The translations under genes were made by a program, and so were the position numbers. This document shows, piece by piece, positions 1 to 8,476 of a stretch of 64,000 bases of DNA (its first letter is position 1; every line of letters begins with the position of its first letter). The notes below the pieces were generated by a model. It was not told where the DNA came from, made no database searches, and saw nothing but the letters and a program-made list of their open reading frames with translations. This stretch comes from a bacterium (GTDB lineage Bacteria > Bacteroidota > Ignavibacteria > Ignavibacteriales > Ignavibacteriaceae), in contig JADJWC010000002.1 of the NCBI GenBank assembly GCA_016716565.1, positions 496,001 through 560,000 of the forward strand. The letters are read 5' to 3'.

Positions 1-814
1 CGATTATGACAGCTTTGCCATGAGAAATTTTATAATTAGAAATGCTTTCATAAGCATGAGCGAAAGTGTGACCAAAGTTTAGAATCTTTCGCAATCCGGA
101 TTTTTCAAATTCATCCACAGATACTACAGCTGATTTTATTTTTATGCATTGCAAAATAATTTCGTTAATAAATTTTAAATTCAATTTTTTCAACAGATGA
201 AAATCGGAAAGAAGCTTATTATATAATGTCTTATCTGTCAGATATGAATATTTAATTACCTCACCGAATCCTGAAATTATCTCTTTCTGTGGTAGTGTTT
301 TAAGAAAACCTATGTCAATCAACACAAATGACGGCGAATTAAATGATCCAATTAGATTTTTTGCTTCCCTGAAATTCACGCTTGTTTTGCTGCCAATTGA
401 GCTATCAACCATCGAAAGAAATGTTGTTGGTATATGAACGAGTGGAACTCCCCGCATATATGTGGAAGCAATAAATCCTGCAAGATCACCAATTGTCCCA
501 CCACCAATTGAAATTATAAGTGTGTCTCTTCCAAATTGTTGTTTGTAAAGAGCAGAATAAATTTTAGTAGTAGCATCAAGTGATTTATTTTTTTCAGAAG
601 CTGTTACAACCGAGTAATGTATTTTCTCTGCAACTGCGTTTATTGTTCGCTTTATTTTATTGCCGAAATACTGCTTCATGTTTCTGTCAAGAATTACAAA
701 AATTCTTTTGGGAAGATCGTATTCAGATATTAACTCAGGAAGAATCGGGAGTGTATCGCTGCCGACAAATACCGGATAGTTTTGCTTTATTGATTTGACT
801 AAGACTTTGTTCAA
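1..814 (-). CDS. aroB: 3-dehydroquinate synthase, C-terminus cut by window edge
   Basis: Second step of the shikimate pathway: NAD- and metal-dependent cyclisation of DAHP to 3-dehydroquinate in the cytoplasm. About 271 codons are visible. They show the nucleotide-binding GGGTIGDLAGF stretch, the IPTTFLSMVDSS motif, GFGEVIKYS with a metal-ligand Glu, and NFGHTFAHA with a metal-ligand His near the window edge. The loop after VDSS reads IGSKTSVN where VGGKT is more usual. The first usable start is TTG at 814; an in-frame TAG lies just upstream and there is no ATG. The gene follows aroK by 16 bases on the same strand, so the two probably form a shikimate operon. Confidence 0.93.
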   Translation of the reverse strand, partial: MNKVLVKSIKQNYPVFVGSDTLPILPELISEYDLPKRIFVILDRNMKQYFGNKIKRTINAVAEKIHYSVVTASEKNKSLDATTKIYSALYKQQFGRDTLIISIGGGTIGDLAGFIASTYMRGVPLVHIPTTFLSMVDSSIGSKTSVNFREAKNLIGSFNSPSFVLIDIGFLKTLPQKEIISGFGEVIKYSYLTDKTLYNKLLSDFHLLKKLNLKFINEIILQCIKIKSAVVSVDEFEKSGLRKILNFGHTFAHAYESISNYKISHGKAVII

Positions 815-830
815 GATTTTCTAAAATTAT

Positions 831-1370
831 TTATGATTCACTCAAAATAAATTTTGCAATTATATCAACAGTTTTCCCCACAGTTTGATTATCGGTATCA
901 ATGATGAAATCAGCTTGCTCATAATATCCCTTCCGGGCATCGAGGAGCTGATTTATCCGCAATAAAAATTCTTCCTTCGTTGGAACTTCTTCCCCCTCAA
1001 AAATAAAAGCAGGACGATCTCTTTTAAATCTTAATCTTTTATAAGCCATTTCAGGAGATGATTTCAAATAAATTATTTTCCCGGATGATTTGATTATGCT
1101 GAAATTTTCTTCGCTAGCAATTGCACCCCCGCCAAGCGAAATGATTGATTCATTTTTTTCTGAAAGCTTTCTTAAAATCTCCGTCTCAATTTTTCTGAAA
1201 TAACTTTCTCCTTTAGTGTCAAATATCTCAACAACTTTCATCCCTTCCTGGTTTTCGACTTCTTTATCGAGATCAAAAAAATTCCATCCGAGAGTGTTCG
1301 CAAGAATTGGTCCGATGGTGCTTTTTCCCGCAGCCATAAATCCGGTTAAGTAATATATTTTTTTCTTCAT
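831..1370 (-). CDS. aroK: shikimate kinase
   Basis: Phosphorylates shikimate to shikimate 3-phosphate with ATP. With the ATG at 1370 the protein has 179 residues, normal for the family. The P-loop is GFMAAGKST (about residues 10-18; the usual GAGK reads AAGK), followed by the shikimate-binding FDLDKEVE, an FRKIE segment, SLGGGAI, and the lid-region Arg in KRDRPAF. A TTG five codons upstream (1385) would add NYLL, but neither start has a clear Shine-Dalgarno sequence, and the ATG puts the P-loop at the usual distance from the N-terminus. Likely co-transcribed with aroB downstream. Confidence 0.93.
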   Translation of the reverse strand: MKKKIYYLTGFMAAGKSTIGPILANTLGWNFFDLDKEVENQEGMKVVEIFDTKGESYFRKIETEILRKLSEKNESIISLGGGAIASEENFSIIKSSGKIIYLKSSPEMAYKRLRFKRDRPAFIFEGEEVPTKEEFLLRINQLLDARKGYYEQADFIIDTDNQTVGKTVDIIAKFILSES

Positions 1371-1432
1371 AAGTAGATAGTTCAAAAATAGGTTTTATCG
1401 GTTGAATATTAAAGGCGGGTAGTTGTGATGAA

Positions 1433-2149
1433 TCAGAAGCTGAATACAAAACCGAGAATAAATGTGAGTCCATCGATATCAATTTTTGTATCGAATGCGT
1501 TTTCCGGAAGATCAATTACGTTTCCTTGGTAAATAACTTGTGCCTTTGAGTACTTGCTCGAAACGGTGTACTGCGGATTACGAAACTTCATCTCAAATCT
1601 TGCTGCAACTTCAGGAATAATTACATAGTCCATCGAAGCAGAAACATGCAATCCCAGAGCGAATTTTCTCTGAGTTACTTCAAGTTCAACATCCTGAAAT
1701 TTTCTTACGAATTCACCGATATAATATCCGAGACCTCCACCCATCATAAATTTGAAATCTTCAGTTGAAAAAGGGAAATGATAATAAGCGGTAAGTTCTA
1801 TCGGTACAACTCTGAAACCGTCTTCAACTTCAAATATGAAAACCTGGTTGCCAATAAATGCTGTTAGATTGGGCAGATACAAAGTTTTACTAATATACTC
1901 AGCATTTAAACCAAGCAGAAACTCCTTCGAAAATCTGTAACGAACATCAAGCGCAGGGCTCCAGATATCTTCAAATGTTGTAGATCTATTTCTCACTTCC
2001 GGACTTGATGAATTCGGATTCAGAAAAACCTCTGCTGAAGTTGTGTAAACTGCATTAACAGCTATACCAATATTTGCTGAATCCGTCTGAGCAAATACCG
2101 GAAAAGTTAAAATAGTCAAAGCCAATAGATTTGTAGTAAGTCTGATCAT
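1433..2149 (-). CDS. outer-membrane beta-barrel protein, function unknown
   Basis: 238 residues from the chosen ATG. The N-terminus IRLTTNLLALTILTFPVFAQ is a signal peptide. The rest alternates polar and aromatic/hydrophobic residues in strand-like segments and ends in Phe (GFVFSF), as outer-membrane barrels do. Segments such as VRYRFSKEFLLGLNAEYI, ELTAYYHFPF and MGGGLGYYIGEF resemble the OmpA/OmpW-like barrel class, but I do not recognise a specific family. The reading frame stays open upstream to 2218, but that extension would run through the terminator at 2203-2242 and place residues before the signal peptide, so I reject it. Confidence 0.75.
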   Translation of the reverse strand: MIRLTTNLLALTILTFPVFAQTDSANIGIAVNAVYTTSAEVFLNPNSSSPEVRNRSTTFEDIWSPALDVRYRFSKEFLLGLNAEYISKTLYLPNLTAFIGNQVFIFEVEDGFRVVPIELTAYYHFPFSTEDFKFMMGGGLGYYIGEFVRKFQDVELEVTQRKFALGLHVSASMDYVIIPEVAARFEMKFRNPQYTVSSKYSKAQVIYQGNVIDLPENAFDTKIDIDGLTFILGFVFSF

Positions 2150-2202
2150 CTTCAAAAAAGTTAGTAAGTGCTTCAGAACTTGTATAAAATTATTTAAAAA
2201 AG

Positions 2203-2242
2203 AAAACCCCCTATTCATCCTTTTTTGATGAAAGGGGGTTTT
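2203..2242 (-). terminator. intrinsic terminator of the PpiD-like gene
   Basis: AAAACCCCC at 2203-2211 pairs with GGGGGTTTT at 2234-2242, and TTCATC (2214-2219) pairs with GATGAA (2227-2232) inside it. Read on the minus strand, the stem is followed by a T-rich tract (TTTTCTTTTTT). It lies 14 bases past the stop of the PpiD-like gene. Confidence 0.85.
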
Positions 2243-2256
2243 TAAAATTTTTAATA

Positions 2257-4347
2257 TTAATAACCGAAGAACAGATGTCTGTTGTCCGTTATATTAGCTT
2301 TCTCCTTAATTTCTGTTAACCAGGAATTTAGAGATACTGATTTTTTCTCCTGGAAAACTGTGTTTCTGAGAGTTGCACTTTGATTTTGAAATGCAGTAGA
2401 ATCAAATGGAGTTTTTTCAGTCAGGTGGAAGACAACATAACCTCTTAATGCTTTTATTGGCTCAGATGTTTCACCCGGTTTCATAGAAAGGGCTGTAAAT
2501 ATAACTGCATTATCCTTTCCCAGAATCGGAATTGAAGTGGCAGCGCTGAATTTTCCAGTATTAGCGACCTGAATTCTCGAATCGATTTGAGTTACTTTAT
2601 CAATATCATTATTAGCTTTCTTCATAACCTCCAAAGCCAGCTCACGCGATTTTTCGTACTGTTTTTCAACAACATAAAGCTGACGCACTTTCGGCTGCTG
2701 AGCTTCAAATTTTTCAAGTCCGTCTGCAATTACCTCTGAAACTTTAGCGACAATATATCCATTAGGCAATCTGTGAACTTCACTGACGGAATTCAATCCA
2801 TTCTCAAATGCAAAAGTCACAAGTCTTTTGTTAGCACCGACGCCGGGAATAGAAGGACTCTTCATTGTGAAGCTTCCGCTTTCCTGAATAGTATATCCCA
2901 CAAGCTCTGCTTCTTTTTCAAATCCGTTTTTCTTTGCAAGGTAGGAAAAATCATTTGCTGAAGTATATTTTGCATCACGGGTTGTTGCTGATTCTTTTAC
3001 TGCATTAGTAATTTTTTCGACAACATATTTGCTGCTTGATTGATCTGTCACAAGTATTATGTGATAACCAAAAGAACTTTTGACAGGCTTTTGAACTTCG
3101 CCAACTTTAGCTGAAAAACATGCATCCTCAAACTCCTTTACCATCATTCCCTTTCCGAACCAACCAAGATCGCCACCGTTTTTGCCTGAACCGGGATCTT
3201 TTGAATGCTCGATAGCCGTCTGTTTGAAATCAGCACCGTTAATTAATTCCTGATAAATCCGGTTTGCTTCAGCCAGGTTTGCGGCGTCATCTCCCATTTG
3301 TGAAACTAAAATGTGTGAAGCTTTGACAAACTTGTCTTTTGAAGGTATTACGTTTACGAGATGATAAAGCACAAATCCTCCGGTTTGAGAAGGAACCGGT
3401 CCTACAATTGAACCAACATTTGCTAGCTTTAGAGCATTGATTGCTTCGCCAGTTAAACCCGAAGCTGTTAAAGTATCAATGGAATAAGGTGTCTCGGAAT
3501 AAATATCTACAAAATATTTGAAGTCGGAAGTGTCTCCCTCAGCAGTCTTCTTAACGTTTTCAAGATTCTTAATCACCATCATGCTATCTGCATGTGAGGG
3601 TTCGTGTCGAAATAAAACGTACGAAATTTTTCTTTGTGCATTTATTTTGAATTTATCAGGATTGTCATCATAATATTCTCTCAGTTCTTTTTCAGAAGGT
3701 TTAAATATTGTATCCGGAAATAGAGCGTTAGCAAAAAGTGCAAACTTACCATCCATAAAAGTATTCTGCTCAATGAATTTTCTTTTCACTTCAGCTTCAC
3801 TTACTGTAATGCCGGCTTCAAGCAGACTTTGCAATTTTTGTCTGTATTGAGTTTGCCTTACTACTTCTTCAGCCTGTAAAAGAACCTGTTCGTTCTGCGG
3901 ATCGAAAATTGCTTGTTCGTACAATTCACGATTAAACTGTCCAAGTGAATCGATAAAATTCTGTTTAAGGAAAGCCGGAGGATCATCTCCCAAAATAATT
4001 TCCTTTATTTCTTCATTACTTACTGTAATACCAAGTCTTTGTACTTCCTGTTCAATAAGTTTTTCAGTAACCAGGGTTTCCCAAACCTGATCCCTGAACT
4101 GATCAAATTGTTCTTCGGGAATGTCATTACCAGTTTGCTGCTTCTGCTGTTCTCTTTGTCTTTCGACAGCCATTTGAAACTCCTGGTAAGAAATATCAGT
4201 TCCATTAACTGAGCCAACATCGTTCGTTCTGCCGCCAATCGCTTCTAGTACGTTCGAATCAGAAATTACCATAAAGAGGACAAACAAAGCACCGACTGTA
4301 ATTATAAATACTGGTGCCAGGTTCCTCATTTTAGCCATCATTCCCAT
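2257..4347 (-). CDS. PpiD-like membrane-anchored peptidyl-prolyl isomerase / chaperone
   Basis: 696 residues. One N-terminal transmembrane segment (about residues 10-29, APVFIITVGALFVLFMVIS) would anchor a large periplasmic part. A SurA/PpiD-type N-terminal chaperone region follows, with NGTDISYQEFQ and a Gln-rich helix. A well-formed parvulin domain lies near residues 340-435 (KASHILVS, GGDLGWFGKG, SSFGYHIILV). The segment before it (about 235-335, RKISYVLF to GGFVLYHLVNV) and the C-terminal end (GYVVFHLTEKTPF) look like degenerate parvulin folds. Expected role: folding of exported and outer-membrane proteins. It ends at a clear terminator and diverges from the Crp-family gene. Confidence 0.9.
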   Translation of the reverse strand: MGMMAKMRNLAPVFIITVGALFVLFMVISDSNVLEAIGGRTNDVGSVNGTDISYQEFQMAVERQREQQKQQTGNDIPEEQFDQFRDQVWETLVTEKLIEQEVQRLGITVSNEEIKEIILGDDPPAFLKQNFIDSLGQFNRELYEQAIFDPQNEQVLLQAEEVVRQTQYRQKLQSLLEAGITVSEAEVKRKFIEQNTFMDGKFALFANALFPDTIFKPSEKELREYYDDNPDKFKINAQRKISYVLFRHEPSHADSMMVIKNLENVKKTAEGDTSDFKYFVDIYSETPYSIDTLTASGLTGEAINALKLANVGSIVGPVPSQTGGFVLYHLVNVIPSKDKFVKASHILVSQMGDDAANLAEANRIYQELINGADFKQTAIEHSKDPGSGKNGGDLGWFGKGMMVKEFEDACFSAKVGEVQKPVKSSFGYHIILVTDQSSSKYVVEKITNAVKESATTRDAKYTSANDFSYLAKKNGFEKEAELVGYTIQESGSFTMKSPSIPGVGANKRLVTFAFENGLNSVSEVHRLPNGYIVAKVSEVIADGLEKFEAQQPKVRQLYVVEKQYEKSRELALEVMKKANNDIDKVTQIDSRIQVANTGKFSAATSIPILGKDNAVIFTALSMKPGETSEPIKALRGYVVFHLTEKTPFDSTAFQNQSATLRNTVFQEKKSVSLNSWLTEIKEKANITDNRHLFFGY

Positions 4348-4568
4348 TACTTAAAATTCTCCGTTTTTAGTTCAAAAATAAGGATACAAACATAGATACA
4401 GACTCGTTAAAAATCAATTAAAATTAGCGTGGATAAGACAGTCCTTCTCAGGAATAGTTGACAATTCAGCTGGTTATTCTCTTGAAGTTAAGCCATTTGT
4501 TTATTTGATTTTCAGACCAATCAAACCTATTTTAGATTGTCATCAATTAAGAAAAAGTTATAATAAAA

Positions 4569-5258
4569 TTGGAAAAAGTTGAATTTTTAAAGACTGTTCC
4601 CATCTTTTCTGAATTAAAAGATGAAACACTTGCACAGTTATCCCGGTCCGGCTCGGTCCAAAGTTTTTCGAAAGAATCCATAATCTTGTCAGAGAAAGAC
4701 GCCGGTTCTGCTCTGTTTATCATCATTTCCGGAAAAGTTAAAATTTCCAGGATTAGTTCTGAGGATAACGATAAAGAAGTGATTCTTTCAATCCTAAATC
4801 CCTCTGATTTTTTTGGAGAAATGTCTCTACTCGACGGTCTCGAGAGATCAGCAACGGCTACTGCTATGGAGGATTCAAAAATTTTTATAATCCAGAGGAA
4901 TGACTTTTTAAAGCTGCTTGAAGAACATCCGGAAGTGTCAATTGCATTACTGCAGGAATTAACTCAAAGACTGCGTGTTGCCGGAATGAAGATAAAAGCA
5001 CTTTCCCTTAAAGATGCCGAAGGAAAAGTTGCAACTGTTCTACTTCAGCTTGCTGATGATATCGGGAAAATAAAACACGGTGTTGTTGAAATTGAAAGAC
5101 TTCCCTTCCAGCACGAACTGGCTAACATGGCGGGGACTTCAAGAGAAACGATTTCACGGACACTTCATTCTTTTGCCAAGAAAGGTTTAATTGAACTTGA
5201 GGGTTCAAAATTGAGAATTGTGGAATACGAAAAGTTTAAATCCCTTTATGCTCTCTGA
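4569..5258 (+). CDS. Crp/Fnr-family transcriptional regulator
   Basis: 229 residues. The N-terminal half is a cyclic-nucleotide-binding-type beta-roll with the cassette FFGEMSLLDG followed by ERSATATA, so the phosphate-contacting Arg-Ser pair of Crp-like proteins is present. A long dimer helix follows, then a C-terminal winged helix (HELANMAGTSRETISRTLH) near residues 170-200. There is no N-terminal cysteine cluster, which argues against an FNR-type iron-sulfur sensor; the ligand is unknown. The start is TTG at 4569, which gives the usual short lead to VPIFSEL. It is 5 bases upstream of the PHP gene, so they are probably co-transcribed. Confidence 0.88.
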   Translation: MEKVEFLKTVPIFSELKDETLAQLSRSGSVQSFSKESIILSEKDAGSALFIIISGKVKISRISSEDNDKEVILSILNPSDFFGEMSLLDGLERSATATAMEDSKIFIIQRNDFLKLLEEHPEVSIALLQELTQRLRVAGMKIKALSLKDAEGKVATVLLQLADDIGKIKHGVVEIERLPFQHELANMAGTSRETISRTLHSFAKKGLIELEGSKLRIVEYEKFKSLYAL

Positions 5259-5263
5259 GAAAA

Positions 5264-6097
5264 ATGGCTGCTGAGAAAACCGATCTACATCTGCATTCCT
5301 ATTATTCCGATGGATATCATGCACCGGAACGATTAATTGATAAAGCTTTTAACCAGGGAATCAGCACACTAAGTATTACTGACCACGATAGTGTAAATGG
5401 AATCAATGAAGCAACAGATTACGCAAAAAAATATAACATCGAAGTTATCCCCGGTCTTGAAATTAGTACAGATATTAGAGATACAGAAGTGCACATTCTT
5501 GGATATTTTGTTGATCCAAAGAATAAAGACCTCGAACATTATCTTAACTTCTTCCGTGAGGAAAGAGTAAAGAGAGCTGCTCGAATGGTAAAAAAGCTTA
5601 ACGTACTTGGTCTCGACATAACAATTGATGATGTTATGGTCTTTGCAAAAAATTCAGCGATAGGAAGGCCGCATATTGCACAAGCATTGCTTGCCAAGGG
5701 ACAGGTCAAATCATTTTTTGAAGCATTCTATAAATACATCGGAAACCATGCACCTGCTTATGAACGGAAAGTTCATTTATCTCCGCAGAGTGCTTTTAAA
5801 ATTATAAGTGATGCCGGAGGATTATCATTTATTGCCCATCCCGGAAATATGCCTGAAATCCTTATTAAAGAATTAATTGATGCAGGAGTGGATGGAATCG
5901 AAGTTATTCATCCTTCTCATTCACCTGAGCAAGTGAGATTTTATCGCGGAATTGTTAATGAATACTTCCTGCTGGAATCCGGTGGTTCAGACTTTCACGG
6001 TGGAAAAAGAGAAGATGACGAAAATCTAGGTAAGTATTATACCTCTGCCAAGGTAGTTGAAACAATGAAAACAAGGCTCGTTAGGAATATTGAATGA
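5264..6097 (+). CDS. PHP-domain phosphoesterase (RNase AM / 3',5'-nucleotide bisphosphatase-like)
   Basis: 277 residues. The PHP metal-binding motifs are in order: DLHLHSYYSDG (His9, His11, Asp16), ITDHDSVNG, a Glu in GLEIST, FIAHPGN and SDFHGG near the C-terminus. Layout and length match the TrpH/YciV group, which removes the 3'-phosphate from nucleoside 3',5'-bisphosphates or trims short RNA ends. Family membership is clear; the exact substrate is inferred. It sits directly behind the Crp-family gene, which is the only hint about regulation. Confidence 0.87.
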   Translation: MAAEKTDLHLHSYYSDGYHAPERLIDKAFNQGISTLSITDHDSVNGINEATDYAKKYNIEVIPGLEISTDIRDTEVHILGYFVDPKNKDLEHYLNFFREERVKRAARMVKKLNVLGLDITIDDVMVFAKNSAIGRPHIAQALLAKGQVKSFFEAFYKYIGNHAPAYERKVHLSPQSAFKIISDAGGLSFIAHPGNMPEILIKELIDAGVDGIEVIHPSHSPEQVRFYRGIVNEYFLLESGGSDFHGGKREDDENLGKYYTSAKVVETMKTRLVRNIE

Positions 6098-6226
6098 TTC
6101 CGGTGATATTTTTTTAGACTTTCAAACCTGAGTATTTTTTATAACTTTCTATTATAACAATCAGAATTATTTTTCGAGGTACGATCAGCAAGTTTCTACG
6201 TTTAACTCACAATTGAGAAATGGAAA

Positions 6227-8467
6227 ATGAGAATTTTATTTTTTTTGTTAATCGTACCGTACTTTATTTCAACTACCCTTTCCCAGCAATTCATCAACTG
6301 GAAAAATTACACTGCTCTTAAAAATGTTCAGGACGTTGCAATCAGAGGTAATGACATCTGGAGTGCAGCCAATGGAGGAGCATTCCTTTATTCAACACAA
6401 ACAAATCAATTCACGACTCTTCACAAATCAGAAGGATTGCGAGGTAATTCACTCACTTCCGTGATTGCTGACGCTTCCGGCAAAATATGGTTTGGCAGTG
6501 CTGAAGGAATAATTGACATTTACTCTGAAAGTACTGGCGGTCTCGATGTAATCATGGATATCTACAATTCAAATCAGATAAACAAAACAATAAACGATTT
6601 TTCTCTTGCAAGTGACACAATAATCGTTGCAACAGATTTTGGAGTTTCACTTATAAATGCAAGTAGTTTTCTTTTCTTCGATACATTCTTCAAATTCGGA
6701 ACGTTTGCATCAAACACAAGAGTTAACAGTGCTATAAAGAATGGTTTATTTTATGTTTGTACCGATCAGGGAGTTGCTATTCAAAAGCCGGGTGCTTCCA
6801 ATCTCTCAGCCCCGGAATCATGGGATGTTTATTCTATTCTTAATGGACTGCCTTCAAACAAAACTTTAAAACCAGGATTGTTCCAGGGAAATTTGATTGT
6901 AAGTACTGATAAAGGCTTTGCTCTGCGTTCAAACAATACATGGAATAATTTCATTACTGAACTGGCCAATGTTAATATTAATGATTTTCAAATCAGCGGT
7001 GATTCAATAATTATCCTTGCACAAAACAATATATATCTTTATTACAATCAAACACTCAATTTGCTTTACAATTCTCCTGTATCACTTTCTAAAATTGAAT
7101 TTAACCATGATATCGGTTTTGCATGCGCAAGTGCAAACGGAACACTTTTTCTGAATACAACATTGACCGGTGATTTCGTATCTCCGAATGCACCTCCTGT
7201 AAATCAATTTCCAAGTATGAGCGTTGATGTAAACAGCAAGTTCTGGTCAGCAAGCGGAAAAGACAATAGAGGTGTCGGCTATTACACTTACAGCGAAGAA
7301 ACCTGGGAAATCTTTAATACTTCAAATACTCCTGAATTGCCTTATAACGATGTGTATCATTCAGCTTCTATCGCAAACGCCACTTATCTCGGTACGTGGG
7401 GTTTTGGTTTTCTTGAAGTAAATGGAGACAATAAAAAACTTTTTAATAGAACTAATTCAGGTATGCAGGGAATACCACAGAATCCGGACTTCATAGTAGT
7501 TACAGGTTTTGGGAAAGACTCTCGAAATAATTTATGGGTTCTCAATTATTGGGCAGTTGACAGAAATACTTTATCAATGAGAACTCCTGATAGTGTCTGG
7601 TATCATTTTTTAATTCCGGCAGCACAGAACAGAGTTTTGCTCGGACACGAAAATCTTTCAATTGATCCATATGATACCAAATGGTTCACGTGCTCGGATC
7701 CTTCGCGGTTGGGTTTATTCTATCTTAACGAAAATAAAACTTATACTGATGCCTCGGATGACAGATCAGATTATCTTACTACAGCAGATGGTTTGAACAC
7801 AAATGATATCCGTGATGTCGTAGCTGACAGAAGAGGTGATGTATGGGTGGCGACAAGTCTTGGTGTGAATATTATTTCAAACACGAGCAGTATTCCTTCA
7901 TCCGGCAGTGCAGGACTCCGCATCTCCAGTGTTTTTGTCCTTCGTCAACAATCGATAAATGCTATTGCAGTTGATCCTTTAAATCAGAAATGGATCGGCA
8001 CTAACGAAGGTCTGCTACTTGTTAATTCTGATGGCTCACGACTGATTACAACATTTACAGCACAGAACAGTGCTTTGCTTTCTAATATTATAAGAAGCAT
8101 CGCAATCGATGAGAACAAAGGAATTGTTTACGTTGGAACGGATGAAGGTTTAACTTCTTTTGAAACTCCATACATAAAACCTCTCGAAAGTTTTGATGAG
8201 CTGTTTGTTTATCCCAATCCATACAAAATAAAAGGTGGGACCAATCTTTTAACGATTGACGGATTGATTCGCGATACCGAGATAAAAATTCTATCAATTG
8301 ACGGAACACTGGTAAGTCAATTCTTTTCTCCGGGCGGAAGAACCGCTTACTGGGATGGGAAAGACAAAAACGGTGAGTTGGTAAATACCGGTGTTTATAT
8401 AATTGTTGCTTTTGATTCTGAAGGAAACGAAGTAGTAACAGGAAAAGTTGCCGTCTTCCGTGAATAA
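6227..8467 (+). CDS. PorZ-like beta-propeller protein with C-terminal FlgD/T9SS-type tail
   Basis: 746 residues with a signal peptide (ILFFLLIVPYFISTTLSQQ). Most of the protein is propeller blades of the two-component-regulator-propeller type (DIWSAANGGAFLY, KIWFGSAEGII, DVWVATSLGVNII, QKWIGTNEGLLLV, VYVGTDEGL). The last ~90 residues are an Ig-like tail starting VYPNPYKIKGG with YWDGKDKNGELVNTGVYI, of the FlgD/T9SS sorting class. This layout matches PorZ, the T9SS cell-surface protein that handles A-LPS in Bacteroidota, but propellers are common, so the name is tentative. It should be exported to the outer membrane or surface. The ABC-F gene follows after 9 bases. Confidence 0.72.
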   Translation: MRILFFLLIVPYFISTTLSQQFINWKNYTALKNVQDVAIRGNDIWSAANGGAFLYSTQTNQFTTLHKSEGLRGNSLTSVIADASGKIWFGSAEGIIDIYSESTGGLDVIMDIYNSNQINKTINDFSLASDTIIVATDFGVSLINASSFLFFDTFFKFGTFASNTRVNSAIKNGLFYVCTDQGVAIQKPGASNLSAPESWDVYSILNGLPSNKTLKPGLFQGNLIVSTDKGFALRSNNTWNNFITELANVNINDFQISGDSIIILAQNNIYLYYNQTLNLLYNSPVSLSKIEFNHDIGFACASANGTLFLNTTLTGDFVSPNAPPVNQFPSMSVDVNSKFWSASGKDNRGVGYYTYSEETWEIFNTSNTPELPYNDVYHSASIANATYLGTWGFGFLEVNGDNKKLFNRTNSGMQGIPQNPDFIVVTGFGKDSRNNLWVLNYWAVDRNTLSMRTPDSVWYHFLIPAAQNRVLLGHENLSIDPYDTKWFTCSDPSRLGLFYLNENKTYTDASDDRSDYLTTADGLNTNDIRDVVADRRGDVWVATSLGVNIISNTSSIPSSGSAGLRISSVFVLRQQSINAIAVDPLNQKWIGTNEGLLLVNSDGSRLITTFTAQNSALLSNIIRSIAIDENKGIVYVGTDEGLTSFETPYIKPLESFDELFVYPNPYKIKGGTNLLTIDGLIRDTEIKILSIDGTLVSQFFSPGGRTAYWDGKDKNGELVNTGVYIIVAFDSEGNEVVTGKVAVFRE

Positions 8468-8476
8468 TTTCTTTTT

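Noticed and set aside
2150..2218. Longer N-terminus for the beta-barrel gene
   Set aside because: The extension crosses the terminator hairpin and would bury the signal peptide.
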